Shown: positions 36,006-45,647, counted from the stretch's first letter. The stretch is DNA of 59,887 bases from CALCCV01 sp964388665 (GCA_964388665.1 CAYMBJ010000020.1:1-59887); one strand, 5' to 3'. The notes: generated from the sequence alone by a model not told the origin. Numbers and translations are program-made.

Positions 36006-37274
36006 GTGGCAGATCTGGATTTGCGGCGCAGCTCTTTTCTTTTTGTGTTTTTTCTCTTCTCTGGTGCGTTCTTTGGCTGCTCAACTGGAACTTTGAAGTA
36101 CGAAAAAGAATATGAATTGAAATCCAATAAAGAGTTTGATGAGGTCGTGCAAATATCTGAACCTGTTCCAGCGTCACCCACACCGATTGGCGGTCTAGAG
36201 ACTTCCACAGACGGCGGAGCGCAGGGAGCTGGCAAAGGAGACAAAGCCGGCGCGGAAAATGCAGCTAAAAAAACGAGTGACACCACTGGCAAGGCCGGCA
36301 AAAAAGAAAAGTCGGCGGCAGCGGCAAAGGCATCTGGTACTGAAAAAAAGTCAGCGGGCAAATCGAAAGCCGACGCAAAGTCAGGGGCGAATGTAAAATC
36401 AGAGACGCCGACACCATCGGCTGAACAGTCAGCCGGGCTGTCGCCGGCTCCGTCCACTGCTAAGGCGACCAAGTCCGGTGCAAAAAAGTCAGACAAGAGT
36501 TCCGGTTCCATTAGCACTCACGAACCAGATCTCGAAGACCCGGTTGGCTTTGACGGCAGACGCCCCATAAAGGATCCCTTTCGTGTTGGCGAAGAGGTGG
36601 TCCATCAGGTGCATTATTTTAAGATGTCGGCAGGCGAGATGAAACTCAAGATAGAACCCTTTCGTTTTGTCAATGGCCGCAAGTGCTACACGATGGTGAC
36701 AGAGTTGGAGTCGGACACTTGGTTTTCGGGAATTTATTCCGTAAAAGATCGCGTCGAAACTTTTATGGATTTTGAAAAATTAGTTCCATGGGTGTTTTTT
36801 TTAGACGTGAAAGAAACCAATCAGGTCAAGAGTGTAAAGTCCTTTTTTGATTTTGACACACTTAAAGCCAGCTACTGGGAGAAAAAGTTCACCAAGCGCG
36901 ATGGTGAAGAAGAAAAGAAGCTGCAGTGGGATATTCTGCCGTATTCGCAAAATGTATTTTCGGCGATATTCTATATGCGACTTTTTGCATGGGAGCCCGG
37001 TAAAGAGTATGCCTTTAGGGTAGCTGATGATGAGCAAAACATTATCTTCAAGGGCAAGGTGCTTCGCCGCGAGATTTTGAAAACTGAAATTGGCTCTTTC
37101 CCGTCGATTGTGATAAAACCCGAGTTCACGGTAAAGGGTGTTTTTAAGCCAGTTGGCGAGATTCTATTTTGGCTGTCGGATGACGACAGAAAATTTCCAC
37201 TTCGCATTGAATCGCAGATCAAAATCGGCACGCTGGTGTCTGAAGTGACTCGTCTCAAGCGTGGTGGCCTCTAA
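36006..37274 (+). CDS. DUF3108-type lipoprotein with Lys/Ala-rich spacer
   Basis: About 422 residues. The start is uncertain: GTG 36006 or TTG 36021 places a hydrophobic segment and lipobox FFGC correctly, while the open frame reaches back to 35883 inside the acyltransferase gene. After the anchor, residues about 55-170 are low-complexity Lys/Ala/Ser/Gly/Pro. The rest (about 185-420) matches the DUF3108 pattern: DPFRVGEEVVHQVHYFKMSAGEMKL, YSVKDRVETFMD, VIKPEFTVKGVFKP and FWLSDDDRKFPLRIES. The family is periplasmic or outer-membrane associated with poorly known function, and is often found near envelope genes, as here. Confidence 0.82.
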   Translation: MADLDLRRSSFLFVFFLFSGAFFGCSTGTLKYEKEYELKSNKEFDEVVQISEPVPASPTPIGGLETSTDGGAQGAGKGDKAGAENAAKKTSDTTGKAGKKEKSAAAAKASGTEKKSAGKSKADAKSGANVKSETPTPSAEQSAGLSPAPSTAKATKSGAKKSDKSSGSISTHEPDLEDPVGFDGRRPIKDPFRVGEEVVHQVHYFKMSAGEMKLKIEPFRFVNGRKCYTMVTELESDTWFSGIYSVKDRVETFMDFEKLVPWVFFLDVKETNQVKSVKSFFDFDTLKASYWEKKFTKRDGEEEKKLQWDILPYSQNVFSAIFYMRLFAWEPGKEYAFRVADDEQNIIFKGKVLRREILKTEIGSFPSIVIKPEFTVKGVFKPVGEILFWLSDDDRKFPLRIESQIKIGTLVSEVTRLKRGGL

Positions 37275-37287
37275 AAAGGATCCTCTG

Positions 37288-39381
37288 ATGCCAAATTTAA
37301 GTGTGCGGAGTCAAAAAAAATTCAAATTGTCCTCAGAATATCAGCCCTCTGGTGATCAACCCAAAGCCATTGCTGAGATGCTCAGTAATTTTAGGGCAGG
37401 AATCCAACACCAAACGCTCTTAGGTGCCACCGGCACGGGCAAAACCTTTTCGATGGCGCATGTGATTCAGGAACTCAATCAACCAGCCCTTGTGATGGCG
37501 CCAAATAAAACCTTGGCGGCCCAGCTCTACAGTGAGTTCAAAGAGCTCTTTCCAGAAAATGCTGTGGAGTACTTTGTTAGCTATTACGATTACTATCAGC
37601 CCGAAGCCTATATTCCAGCCTCTGACACCTACATCGAAAAAGACTCCGCCATCAACGAGCAGATAGATCGCATGCGACACTCTGCCACACGCTCGCTCTT
37701 TGATCGTCAGGATGTGATTATCGTATCGAGTGTGAGCTGCATCTATGGCCTTGGTAGCCCCGAGTCCTATGAAGGCATGGCCGTGCACGTGGCTGCCAAT
37801 TCCGAAACCAAGCGGGATCATTTTTTGCGTGAATTGGTCCGCATTCAATATCAAAGAAACAATGTTGATTTTTACCGGGGTGCTTTTCGTGTTCGTGGCG
37901 ACAATGTTGAAGTTTTTCCGGCCTACGAAGAGGATCGCGCGATCCGCATTGAGTTTTTTGGCAATTTTATCGAAAAGATTTCCTGGATCGACGCCCTCAC
38001 GGGTCGGGTTTTGGAAGAGATCCAGGAGATTGGTATTTATCCCGCCAGTCACTATGCCACTGGAGAAGACAATCTCAAGCGCGCCATTCAGAGTGTGCAG
38101 ATAGAACTCAGAGAGCGTCTGCAAGATCTGCAAAAGCAAATGAAGCACATGGAGGCTCAGCGACTCGAGCAGCGCACGTATTACGATATCGAAATGATGG
38201 AGCAAATGGGCTTTTGTCAGGGTATTGAAAATTACTCGCGCCACTTGACGGGGCGAGGTCCCGGCGAGCCGCCGCCCACGCTTATTGAGTATTTTCCTGA
38301 AAATTTCATCACGCTTATTGATGAGTCCCATGTGACAGTGCCACAGGTGGGTGGCATGTACAGAGGTGATCGCTCCCGAAAAATGACTTTGGTGGAGCAT
38401 GGCTTTCGACTTCCCTCGGCGCTCGACAATCGCCCGCTCAATTTTCAAGAGTTTGAAGGCCTTATGGACAAAGTGATCTATGTCTCGGCCACGCCCGGAG
38501 AGTACGAGTTTAAAAAGAGTGAAGGGATTATTGTAGAACAGATCATTCGCCCCACGGGTCTGCTTGACCCAGCTATTGAGATTCGCTCGGTGAAACACCA
38601 GGTGGATGATTTGCTCAAAGAGATACGCATCCGGAAAGAAAAAGCGCAGCGAGTGCTGATCACCACATTGACCAAGAGATCGGCCGAAGATTTGACCGAA
38701 TATTACGAAAACCTGGGTGTAAAGATCAAGTATTTGCACTCTGATATACACACAGTTGAGCGCACCGAAATCATCCGCGATCTTCGCTTGGGTGTTTTCG
38801 ATGTATTGGTTGGGATCAACCTTTTGCGCGAAGGCCTCGACATTCCGGAGGTGTCGCTGGTGGCCATCACTGATGCCGACAAAGAAGGGTTTTTGCGCTC
38901 AGAGCGCTCGCTCATCCAAACCATTGGCCGCGCAGCACGAAATGTGGAAGGCATGGTGATTCTGTATGCCGATAAAATGACTCAGTCGATGGAGAAGGCC
39001 ATTGCCGAAACCGATCGACGGCGGGCCATTCAGCTTGCCTACAACGTAAAACACAAGATCACGCCCAAAACCATTGCCAAAAGAATTAAAGAAGGCTTGG
39101 GTGAGGTCTTCGATGGAACTCTCAATCAGCATCCGGCGAGCGCAGCGGAAGATGCACTTTCGCAGTTGAAAAAGAAATTAGCGAAGAAGCCAGATCATCT
39201 AGAGAAAGAAATGACAAAACTGCGCGAAAAAATGAAAAAGCATTCGCAGAAATTGGAGTTTGAAGAGGCCGCAAAACTTCGTGATGAAATCAAACGAATG
39301 GAAATCATGCAATTGAATCTTTTGGAAGCCAAATTGCCTTCGGTCGAGAGCGACTCAGATAGCGAGAGTTCCAAAAGATGA
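37288..39381 (+). CDS. uvrB: excinuclease ABC subunit B
   Basis: 697 residues. ATG 37288 has AAGGA 7 nt upstream and gives the usual UvrB length; the frame opens from 37261. Seen: Walker A LLGATGTGKTFSMAH, the damage-probing beta-hairpin YYDYYQPEAYIP, Walker B/DExH-type LIDESHVT, helicase motifs LLREGLDIPEVSLVAITDA and QTIGRAARN, and the C-terminal UVR domain (EFEEAAKLRDEIKRME). It receives damaged DNA from UvrA and recruits UvrC in nucleotide excision repair. It overlaps uvrC by ATGA, so the two are translationally coupled. No uvrA is in the window. Confidence 0.97.
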   Translation: MPNLSVRSQKKFKLSSEYQPSGDQPKAIAEMLSNFRAGIQHQTLLGATGTGKTFSMAHVIQELNQPALVMAPNKTLAAQLYSEFKELFPENAVEYFVSYYDYYQPEAYIPASDTYIEKDSAINEQIDRMRHSATRSLFDRQDVIIVSSVSCIYGLGSPESYEGMAVHVAANSETKRDHFLRELVRIQYQRNNVDFYRGAFRVRGDNVEVFPAYEEDRAIRIEFFGNFIEKISWIDALTGRVLEEIQEIGIYPASHYATGEDNLKRAIQSVQIELRERLQDLQKQMKHMEAQRLEQRTYYDIEMMEQMGFCQGIENYSRHLTGRGPGEPPPTLIEYFPENFITLIDESHVTVPQVGGMYRGDRSRKMTLVEHGFRLPSALDNRPLNFQEFEGLMDKVIYVSATPGEYEFKKSEGIIVEQIIRPTGLLDPAIEIRSVKHQVDDLLKEIRIRKEKAQRVLITTLTKRSAEDLTEYYENLGVKIKYLHSDIHTVERTEIIRDLRLGVFDVLVGINLLREGLDIPEVSLVAITDADKEGFLRSERSLIQTIGRAARNVEGMVILYADKMTQSMEKAIAETDRRRAIQLAYNVKHKITPKTIAKRIKEGLGEVFDGTLNQHPASAAEDALSQLKKKLAKKPDHLEKEMTKLREKMKKHSQKLEFEEAAKLRDEIKRMEIMQLNLLEAKLPSVESDSDSESSKR

Positions 39382-41309
39382 AGAAGTCTGCCGCAAACAA
39401 GGTTGCAAAACGCAGCGAAGTCATCGAAAGATTGCGTGAAAAAGTAAAAGAGTTTCCCACGCAGCCAGGCGTCTATTTGATGAAGAGTCAGCAAGAGAAG
39501 ATTCTTTATGTGGGAAAGGCCAAAGTGCTGCGCAATCGTGTGCGCAGCTATTTTGCGGACAATATAGAAAGCCCCAAAACTCGATTGCTCGTGCAGTACA
39601 TCCATGACGTGGAGTACATTTTGACTCGCACAGAGGTGGAGGCTTTCTTACTCGAAGCTTCGCTGATCAAAAAACATCGGCCTCGCTACAACATTCGCCT
39701 GCGCGATGACAAGGCCTATCCCTACATCCGACTGACTTGGGCAGATGATTTTCCACGCCTCTATTTGTCTCGCAAAGTGCGCAAAGACGGCAGCCTTTAT
39801 TTTGGTCCCTACACAAGTGGCGGCGCAGTGTTTGGCACGATTCGCTTTTTGAATCGCACCTTTCACATTCGCGACTGCGCAGAGAGTATGTTCAAGTCGC
39901 GAACCCGGCCGTGCTTGACCCATCAGATCGGCAGGTGCACGGCACCCTGTGTGAACCTGGTCACAAAAGAAGATTATCGGGCGGAGGTCGAAGGCGCCAA
40001 AGAGTTCTTGCGCGGACAGAATCGCAAATTGTTAAAAGTCCTTTCGCAGAAGATGCGCACTTCGGCTGATGAAGAGAAATTCGAAGTGGCTGCTCGCCTT
40101 CGTGATTCGATTCAAAGTATAAAAGCCATTCTGGAGCGGCAGGCGGTGGTGCATGACTCCTCCGACATTGACCAAGATGCCATTGCCTTTCATGGCGATG
40201 AGCGGGGCTGTTTGGTTGAGACTCTGCATGTGCGCGCCGGTCGCGTTCTCGGATCTCGCTCTCATTTTCTTCCGCACATTGATCCTCTTTCGTCCATAGA
40301 AGAGCCTCGTGATTGGTTAGTGGATTTTGTCAATCAGTACTACGAAGACAACTTTGTTCCTGACGAGCTTCTGTTGCCGGTCGACATTGGACTTGATTTG
40401 ACGAAACTATTGGAAGAGGTCTTGAAAGAGCGATCCGGTAAACTGGTGCGCGTGATTTTTGCAGCAGAAAACCGAGCCGTGCAAAGTCGCAATCTAATGG
40501 AAATGGCCACCACGAATGCGCACAGCCACTTTTTGCGTTCGGTTTCTAAGTCCGAAGAAAAATTGGCAGGTTTGGACGAAATCAAAGAAAAGTTGGGCCT
40601 CAGCAAGCGGCCGCTGCGGATCGAGTGCTTTGACATTTCAACATTTCAAGGTGCAGAGACTGTGGCCTCGCAAGTCGTGTTCGAAGAGGGCGTGCCAGCC
40701 AAAGATGAGTATCGTCGCTATAAAATCAAAACGGTGGAGGGGATCGACGACTTTAAATCCATGTACGAGGTTCTCTCGCGCCGCTTTAAGCACCAAGAGT
40801 GGGAAGAGCCAGACCTGGTGGTGATTGATGGCGGCAAAGGTCAATTGCAGGTGGCCTGTCGAATTCTAAAAGAACTTCATCGCGAACACATCGCCGTAGT
40901 CGGCCTGGCAAAGGCGCGAACGCTGGGGAGCTTTGAAGATCAAAACATAGCATCATCCGAAGAGCGATTCTTTCTGCCAGGTCGGCAAAATCCGGTGATT
41001 TTTGCTACCAATCGCGAAGCCTATCAAATTTTGGTTGGTATTCGTGACGAGGCCCACCGCTTTGCAATCAATTTTCATCGCAAACTTCGCGAGGCCACCT
41101 CTCTTCAAAGCGAACTCGATATGGTGGTCGGCCTGGGCGAGAAGCGCAAACAGATTCTGCTCAGGGCCTTTACAAGTGTCGAGAGTCTCAAGGTGGCAGA
41201 ACCAGAAGAGATCGCCAAGCTGCCAACCTTCAATCGCGTTCTGGCGATGCGCGTACTCATGCAGCTCAACGAATCCCCCGGAAGCGAAGAAAACCTCAAC
41301 GAAGATTGA
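39378..41309 (+). CDS. uvrC: excinuclease ABC subunit C
   Basis: 643 residues. Seen: GIY-YIG domain (GVYLMKSQQEKILYVGKAK) for the 3' incision, the Cys cluster CLTHQIGRCTAPC, a UVR domain (DEEKFEVAARLRDSIQSI) that binds UvrB, and the RNase H-like C-terminal endonuclease domain for the 5' incision (RIECFDISTFQG, VIDGGKGQL, RDEAHRFAINFHRK). The C-terminal helix-hairpin-helix region VGLGEKRKQILLRAF and IAKLPTFN is present. Start overlaps the uvrB stop. Complete and canonical. Confidence 0.97.
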   Translation: MKKSAANKVAKRSEVIERLREKVKEFPTQPGVYLMKSQQEKILYVGKAKVLRNRVRSYFADNIESPKTRLLVQYIHDVEYILTRTEVEAFLLEASLIKKHRPRYNIRLRDDKAYPYIRLTWADDFPRLYLSRKVRKDGSLYFGPYTSGGAVFGTIRFLNRTFHIRDCAESMFKSRTRPCLTHQIGRCTAPCVNLVTKEDYRAEVEGAKEFLRGQNRKLLKVLSQKMRTSADEEKFEVAARLRDSIQSIKAILERQAVVHDSSDIDQDAIAFHGDERGCLVETLHVRAGRVLGSRSHFLPHIDPLSSIEEPRDWLVDFVNQYYEDNFVPDELLLPVDIGLDLTKLLEEVLKERSGKLVRVIFAAENRAVQSRNLMEMATTNAHSHFLRSVSKSEEKLAGLDEIKEKLGLSKRPLRIECFDISTFQGAETVASQVVFEEGVPAKDEYRRYKIKTVEGIDDFKSMYEVLSRRFKHQEWEEPDLVVIDGGKGQLQVACRILKELHREHIAVVGLAKARTLGSFEDQNIASSEERFFLPGRQNPVIFATNREAYQILVGIRDEAHRFAINFHRKLREATSLQSELDMVVGLGEKRKQILLRAFTSVESLKVAEPEEIAKLPTFNRVLAMRVLMQLNESPGSEENLNED

Positions 41310-41351
41310 GTGGAGCTACTTCTAATTGGCCTCATGGTAGGCAGCTCTGTG

Positions 41352-42044
41352 TTAGGCGGCTCTGTGTTCAAAAAGGTGCATCTGGATTTCGAGCAAAAAG
41401 ATTTGCAAATGATCAAAAAGAACTGGGTCCAAATTGCCGAACTCTACGCCCAACGCAGTTTCCCCATTGTGAGAGGAGAGGTGACAGACCTTGCCATAAA
41501 AGGGCATAGGTTTGCGGCGAGGTAGCTCGAGATTTCCGTGCAGTGAGGCGCCACGCTTTAAACCGGGTAGGGGGACTGGAACTTCAATCTGACAGCCCTC
41601 AATATTGATGTCGACCAAATCAAAATGCAGATCCATTGGTTTTTCGTTAATAGACAAGAGCCAAATTCTCGAAACCAGTTCGGGTGGGATCATGTGACGG
41701 ATGTTGTGGCGCAACTGCAAGCGAAAGACGTCTTCAGGGTAAGCAAGCATCAGTCGTCCAGATTGGTGAGTGACTTTGGCTTCAAAAAAATACTGCTGGT
41801 GTTTGTTTTCGCAGCGAACTGAACAGAGAGTCTGAGTGATGCCGTTGATATTTTCAGGGGTGGCCGTCTTGTCCATTTGGGCGAAGCTCAGCCACAGGCC
41901 TTCTTTGGCAGCACCACTGACTTGGAGCTTTAGTTTTACCAACTTATTTTCAATATCGACTGTAGCGGCGTTTTTCATCAGCGTAAAAAACAACTGACTT
42001 TTTTCGTGCTCACTTTTGACTTTCGAAAATAACTTTAAACCCAT
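41352..42044 (-). CDS. PilZ-domain protein (YcgR-like), putative c-di-GMP receptor
   Basis: 230 residues. Residues about 20-105 look like a PilZN/YcgR N-terminal beta domain. Residues about 108-215 look like PilZ: the RxxxR motif is R112-H-N-I-R116, and the second motif, normally D/NxSxxG, is D145-I-N-I-E-G150, with Asn in place of Ser. PilZ proteins bind cyclic di-GMP and modulate motility or surface behaviour. The gene is alone on this strand, convergent with uvrC (42 bp apart) and divergent from the gene at 42177. Confidence 0.75.
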   Translation of the reverse strand: MGLKLFSKVKSEHEKSQLFFTLMKNAATVDIENKLVKLKLQVSGAAKEGLWLSFAQMDKTATPENINGITQTLCSVRCENKHQQYFFEAKVTHQSGRLMLAYPEDVFRLQLRHNIRHMIPPELVSRIWLLSINEKPMDLHFDLVDINIEGCQIEVPVPLPGLKRGASLHGNLELPRRKPMPFYGKVCHLSSHNGETALGVEFGNLDPVLFDHLQIFLLEIQMHLFEHRAA

Positions 42045-42176
42045 GTCTGTCTTATCGTCAAAAGTGCCGCAAATCTAAAGGCTCAGTCTCAATTGTCTAA
42101 CTACGCCTGGGGTCATTGGCCAGCCAGGGGCCGAATCTTGTCGCCTTTGGGCTGGATTCTTTGTATAAAGGCAGCT

Positions 42177-42938
42177 ATGCAGCATAGCGAATGGGCCAAA
42201 CTTTGGAGTCAGCAATTTCTCGCCAGTGTGATGGGCTTTGGTCCTGAGACTTTGCAGATTCGCAATATGAGAATTCAATGGCAGTGTCGGCAAGAGGCGA
42301 TCCAGAGTGCTCAGAGTGGCACTGATTCTCAATCTGATATTGATAGAAATGGTGCCCTGGATGATCAGCGCGAGAATTTGCGCCAAAATTTAGGCCAAAA
42401 ATTAAGTCAAAAATTAGGGCAAATTATTGATAGAAACATAGCACGCCAGGGAGCTCATGCGAAAGGCTTTGTCATTGTGTTTCAAGATCTTGATGCTTGC
42501 GAGGATTCTGCGCGCGAACGTGAGTTGCTACAGTCCATGCTCCACGCAATTCAAATTTCAATGAAGGATGTGGGTCTGCTAGAAGTGAAAGTGCAGAGTG
42601 GTTATCTCACTCAATTGGGTGATCAGGCATTGGATGGCGCCAGTGAAGGTGCTTGGTCCGTGAACTCTACGGAAAAGCAGATTGCGCTACTAGAAGAAAT
42701 CAAGTGTGCGATTTCGCGATACGGTTCGTTTTCACAATTGTATTTTGCACCGGAGAGTTGGCTGACGGATGGAGCCAGGTCCAAATTATTGAAAGCAGTT
42801 GGAGATGAGCAGAGTCCCGCCGAGATCTTTTTGACCTACAGTCCTCAGGCCTGCTTACGGCAAACTGCTTTTAAGAAGCCGGCCTGGCAAGTGCTCAAAG
42901 ATTTTAAAACACAGCTTTTGAAACGAGAACTGGAGTGA
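42177..42938 (+). CDS. hypothetical protein
   Basis: 253 residues from ATG 42177 with AAAGG just upstream; the frame opens from a TTG at 42093 without a ribosome-binding site. Residues about 40-90 are Gln/Asn/Asp-rich and repetitive (QNLGQKLSQKLGQ). The rest is mixed alpha/beta with a hydrophobic strand KGFVIVFQDLDACEDS followed by a helix. I do not recognise a family. Its stop overlaps the GTG of the nfeD gene (GTGA), suggesting co-translation with the NfeD-slipin pair. A TATAAA at 42164-42169 lies close to the ATG. Confidence 0.65.
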   Translation: MQHSEWAKLWSQQFLASVMGFGPETLQIRNMRIQWQCRQEAIQSAQSGTDSQSDIDRNGALDDQRENLRQNLGQKLSQKLGQIIDRNIARQGAHAKGFVIVFQDLDACEDSARERELLQSMLHAIQISMKDVGLLEVKVQSGYLTQLGDQALDGASEGAWSVNSTEKQIALLEEIKCAISRYGSFSQLYFAPESWLTDGARSKLLKAVGDEQSPAEIFLTYSPQACLRQTAFKKPAWQVLKDFKTQLLKRELE

Positions 42939-44299
42939 GTTTTTTGAAGAAGCATTTTTTATTTGGCGTTGGAATTTACAGCGCGCGCTGGGCCTTGCTC
43001 GCATTTTGTTTTGGCATGGTCTTGTCGTTTTCCTCTATGGCACCTGCATGCTTGGTTGAGGTTAAAATTGAAGGCACGATTGGCGCCGGAACTTTGGATC
43101 TGATTCAGCGAGCAAGCCAGCAGTCGGCAACAAATGACTGCACGGCTGTTTTTCTAAAAATCAACACTCCCGGAGGAAGTCTGCAGAGCACGCGTCTCAT
43201 TGTTGAGGAGATCTTGGCATCGCGGGTGCCGTTTCTGTGCTTGGTTACGCCAGAAGGCGGTCATGCAGGCAGTGCCGGTGCAATCATTTTGCTGGCCTGC
43301 CACATCAACGGCGCTCTTCCCACCACAAATATTGGCGCGGCAACACCGATTTTGGGAGGGGGAAAGGAGGCTGGCGAGGACCTTCGTAAAAAGATCATCA
43401 ATGACACCGTCTCTTGGCTAAAAGGCGTCAGCCAACGCCATGGTCGCAATCAAGAGTTTGCCGAAAAAATCATTACCGAAGCCAAATCCGTAACTGGAGC
43501 AGAAGCCTTTGATATCAAGGCTGTGGATATTTTGGCAAAGAGTGAAGCTGATTTTTTAGAGAACTTTGACGGCAAAGAAATTTCTGTCAACGACACCAAC
43601 AAAGTTAAGCTGCAGCTTACGCCGCGAATTCAATTTGAACCTGATTTGCGCAGCGCGATCCTGCAGTTTGTCTCGGATCCCGAAATTGCGTATTTAATGT
43701 TTATTGGCAGCCTGGGATTGCTGTATTATGAAATCACTCATCCTGGTATGATATTGCCTGGTATAACGGGCGCCATTGGCTTGGTCCTGTCGCTGACGGC
43801 ATTTCACAAGTTGGATGTAGTTTGGAGTGGCCTGCTACTTATATTACTGGGCATCGGCTTGATGATTGCCGAGCTGTTCATCGCCTCATTTGGCATTGTG
43901 GGCATCGGCGGTGCCGTGAGTTTTTTTATCGGGAGTGTACTATTGTTTAATACAGAAACACACGGCTTCACTCTTTCCTATTCGGTGATTTTCGGTTGTC
44001 TTGTGCTTATTGGTGTCATGATCTTGGGGCTTGGCTATTTGGCCTTGCAAGTTTTTAAATTGAAAAACAAAGACAACGAAGCGGCTCTTGAAGAAAACAT
44101 TGGTGAGATCATTTCGGTCCGAGCGACTGACACGAGAAACAAGAACGGCAAACTGATTTTCGAGGGACAGGTGTCTGTACTTGGTGAGATTTGGATTTTT
44201 GAAAGCGAAGAGGCGCTGCAGCCCGGAGATCGCGTCAAGATTTTTGATCGCAAGGGCCTAAAGGTCAAGGTTTCTAGAGTTAGCGGTGCCGGAGTCTAA
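42935..44299 (+). CDS. nfeD: NfeD-family membrane serine protease (ClpP-like domain)
   Basis: 454 residues. Signal-like segment about 15-40, then a ClpP/SppA-like domain (about 40-220). It has INTPGGSLQST, the nucleophile serine in GGHAGSAGAIIL and a Lys-containing DLRKKIINDTV that matches the Ser-Lys dyad region. TM helices follow (about 245-370: AYLMFIGSLGLLYYEI and others), and a C-terminal NfeD OB-fold (about 385-450). Known: NfeD proteases act with partner stomatins in membrane quality control. The stomatin-type gene is the next one downstream, 152 bp later. Overlaps the upstream gene by 4 bp. Confidence 0.92.
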   Translation: MSFLKKHFLFGVGIYSARWALLAFCFGMVLSFSSMAPACLVEVKIEGTIGAGTLDLIQRASQQSATNDCTAVFLKINTPGGSLQSTRLIVEEILASRVPFLCLVTPEGGHAGSAGAIILLACHINGALPTTNIGAATPILGGGKEAGEDLRKKIINDTVSWLKGVSQRHGRNQEFAEKIITEAKSVTGAEAFDIKAVDILAKSEADFLENFDGKEISVNDTNKVKLQLTPRIQFEPDLRSAILQFVSDPEIAYLMFIGSLGLLYYEITHPGMILPGITGAIGLVLSLTAFHKLDVVWSGLLLILLGIGLMIAELFIASFGIVGIGGAVSFFIGSVLLFNTETHGFTLSYSVIFGCLVLIGVMILGLGYLALQVFKLKNKDNEAALEENIGEIISVRATDTRNKNGKLIFEGQVSVLGEIWIFESEEALQPGDRVKIFDRKGLKVKVSRVSGAGV

Positions 44300-44451
44300 G
44301 AGCTTTTGATTTGGGCTTCACATCGCTCTCTGTGCAATCCGTGCCGCATTTTTCGTGGGTTTGTTTGCACTCCGCCTGCAGCAATTTGCAAATTCTACTT
44401 TTCCTGAATTGCGATAGGTGCTAGCCTCCCTGCATTACCTTGGAGGTCTGT

Positions 44452-45201
44452 GTGTTTCAATTTTTTATTCCGATCGCAATTGGTGCCTTTTTCATTATTG
44501 CCTCCAGTGTAAAGATTTTGTCCGAATGGGAACGCGGAGTTGTTCTGCGACTTGGTAGATCGGTGGGCCTGCGCGGTCCGGGACTTATTATTTTGGTGCC
44601 CTTTATTGAGAGAATTCTTAAAGTCGACACGCGCACTGTCACCATGGACATTCAGCCTCAAGATGTGATCACCAAAGACAATGTCTCTATGAAGGTGGAT
44701 GCTGTGCTTTATTTTCGAGTGGTGGAACCTGAGAGTGCCATTACAAAAGTGGCGGACTATTATTTCGCAACCTTGCAATTGGCGCAAACCACATTGCGGT
44801 CGATTATGGGGCAATTCACTTTAGATGAGATTCTGGAAAATCGCGATAAGGTCAATATGTCTCTACAGGCTATCTTGGATAAGACGACCGAAAACTGGGG
44901 CATTAAGGTAACATTGGTGGAATTAAAAAATTTAGATCTGCCCAAAGAGATGCAACGGGCAATGGCCGCCGAGGCTGAAGGCGAACGAGATCGTCGCGCA
45001 AAGGTTATTGCTGCTGAGGGCGAGTTTCAACGTGCACAGAAGCTCTCGGAAGCCTCCCATACTCTGGCCAGCTCGCCTTCTGGTTTGCAGCTGGCGTATT
45101 TGCAGACTCTCAATGAGATTGCAAATGATAAAACCAACACCATTGTGTTTCCCCTGCCAATTGAAATGGTGAAACCCTTTTTAGAAAAGCAAGACCGCTA
45201 G
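44452..45201 (+). CDS. slipin/stomatin (SPFH-domain) protein
   Basis: 249 residues. GTG 44452 is chosen because GGAGG at 44442-44446 sits 5 nt upstream. An N-terminal TM helix (FFIPIAIGAFFIIASSV) is followed by the SPFH/band-7 domain (EWERGVVLRLGR, GPGLIILVPFIERILKVD, VDTRTVTMDIQPQDVITKDNV). Next is a helical coiled-coil segment (AAEAEGERDRRAKVIAAEGE), ending in PLPIEMVKPF. It probably forms membrane microdomain oligomers and is a likely partner and substrate of the NfeD protease encoded upstream. The hydrolase-like thioesterase gene starts 2 bp after it. Confidence 0.92.
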   Translation: MFQFFIPIAIGAFFIIASSVKILSEWERGVVLRLGRSVGLRGPGLIILVPFIERILKVDTRTVTMDIQPQDVITKDNVSMKVDAVLYFRVVEPESAITKVADYYFATLQLAQTTLRSIMGQFTLDEILENRDKVNMSLQAILDKTTENWGIKVTLVELKNLDLPKEMQRAMAAEAEGERDRRAKVIAAEGEFQRAQKLSEASHTLASSPSGLQLAYLQTLNEIANDKTNTIVFPLPIEMVKPFLEKQDR

Positions 45202-45203
45202 TT

Positions 45204-45647
45204 ATGACTGCCGCGCAGATTCAAACTCTGATTCAAGATAAGATTCCAATGCTCCGCTCAATGGGATTGCAGATTTTGGAACTCGGCGAAAGACACTGTG
45301 TGGGGCTCACTCCTCTCGATAAAAATCTCAATCACAAAGGCACGGCCTTTGGCGGAAGCCTTTACAATAGCTGCGTGGGGGCTTGCTACGCGCTCATGTA
45401 CAAATTGCAGAGCGAAAATCAGTTAGAAGATTGGGATCTGGTGATTGCCAGTGCAACCATGACTTACAAAAAACCAACTGTAAATGATTACTTTGTAGAG
45501 GCGACAGTGAGTGAATTCAATGCCGCTGAAATTCGTAAAGCACTTTTAGAAAAAAAGAAAATGCGCCTTCATATGGTTGCACAAGTTCGCAATTCGCGCG
45601 CAGGTGCTGCTACCTGTCGTTTCGAAGGCAAATTCACTTTTGTATAA
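45204..45647 (+). CDS. YiiD C-terminal-type thioesterase (hotdog fold)
   Basis: 147 residues. Resembles the putative thioesterase domain found at the YiiD C-terminus: IPMLRSMGLQILELG, LNHKGTAFGGSLYNSCVGACYAL (the long central hotdog helix) and ASATMTYKKPTVNDYFVEATV. Likely hydrolyses acyl-CoA or acyl-ACP thioesters in the cytosol; substrate unknown. It begins 2 bp after the slipin stop, so it is in the same operon and could be linked to membrane lipid turnover. That functional link is inference. Confidence 0.8.
   Translation: MTAAQIQTLIQDKIPMLRSMGLQILELGERHCVGLTPLDKNLNHKGTAFGGSLYNSCVGACYALMYKLQSENQLEDWDLVIASATMTYKKPTVNDYFVEATVSEFNAAEIRKALLEKKKMRLHMVAQVRNSRAGAATCRFEGKFTFV

Noticed and set aside
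37420..38751. Long (443-codon) open frame antisense to uvrB
   Set aside because: It lies wholly inside the well-supported uvrB gene on the other strand; its sequence has no recognisable domain and the codon pattern follows that of uvrB. A shadow frame.
44300..44451. tRNA or small RNA in the larger intergenic gaps (for example between nfeD and the slipin gene)
   Set aside because: No cloverleaf or TTCRA-type T-loop pattern could be seen in this or the other gaps.
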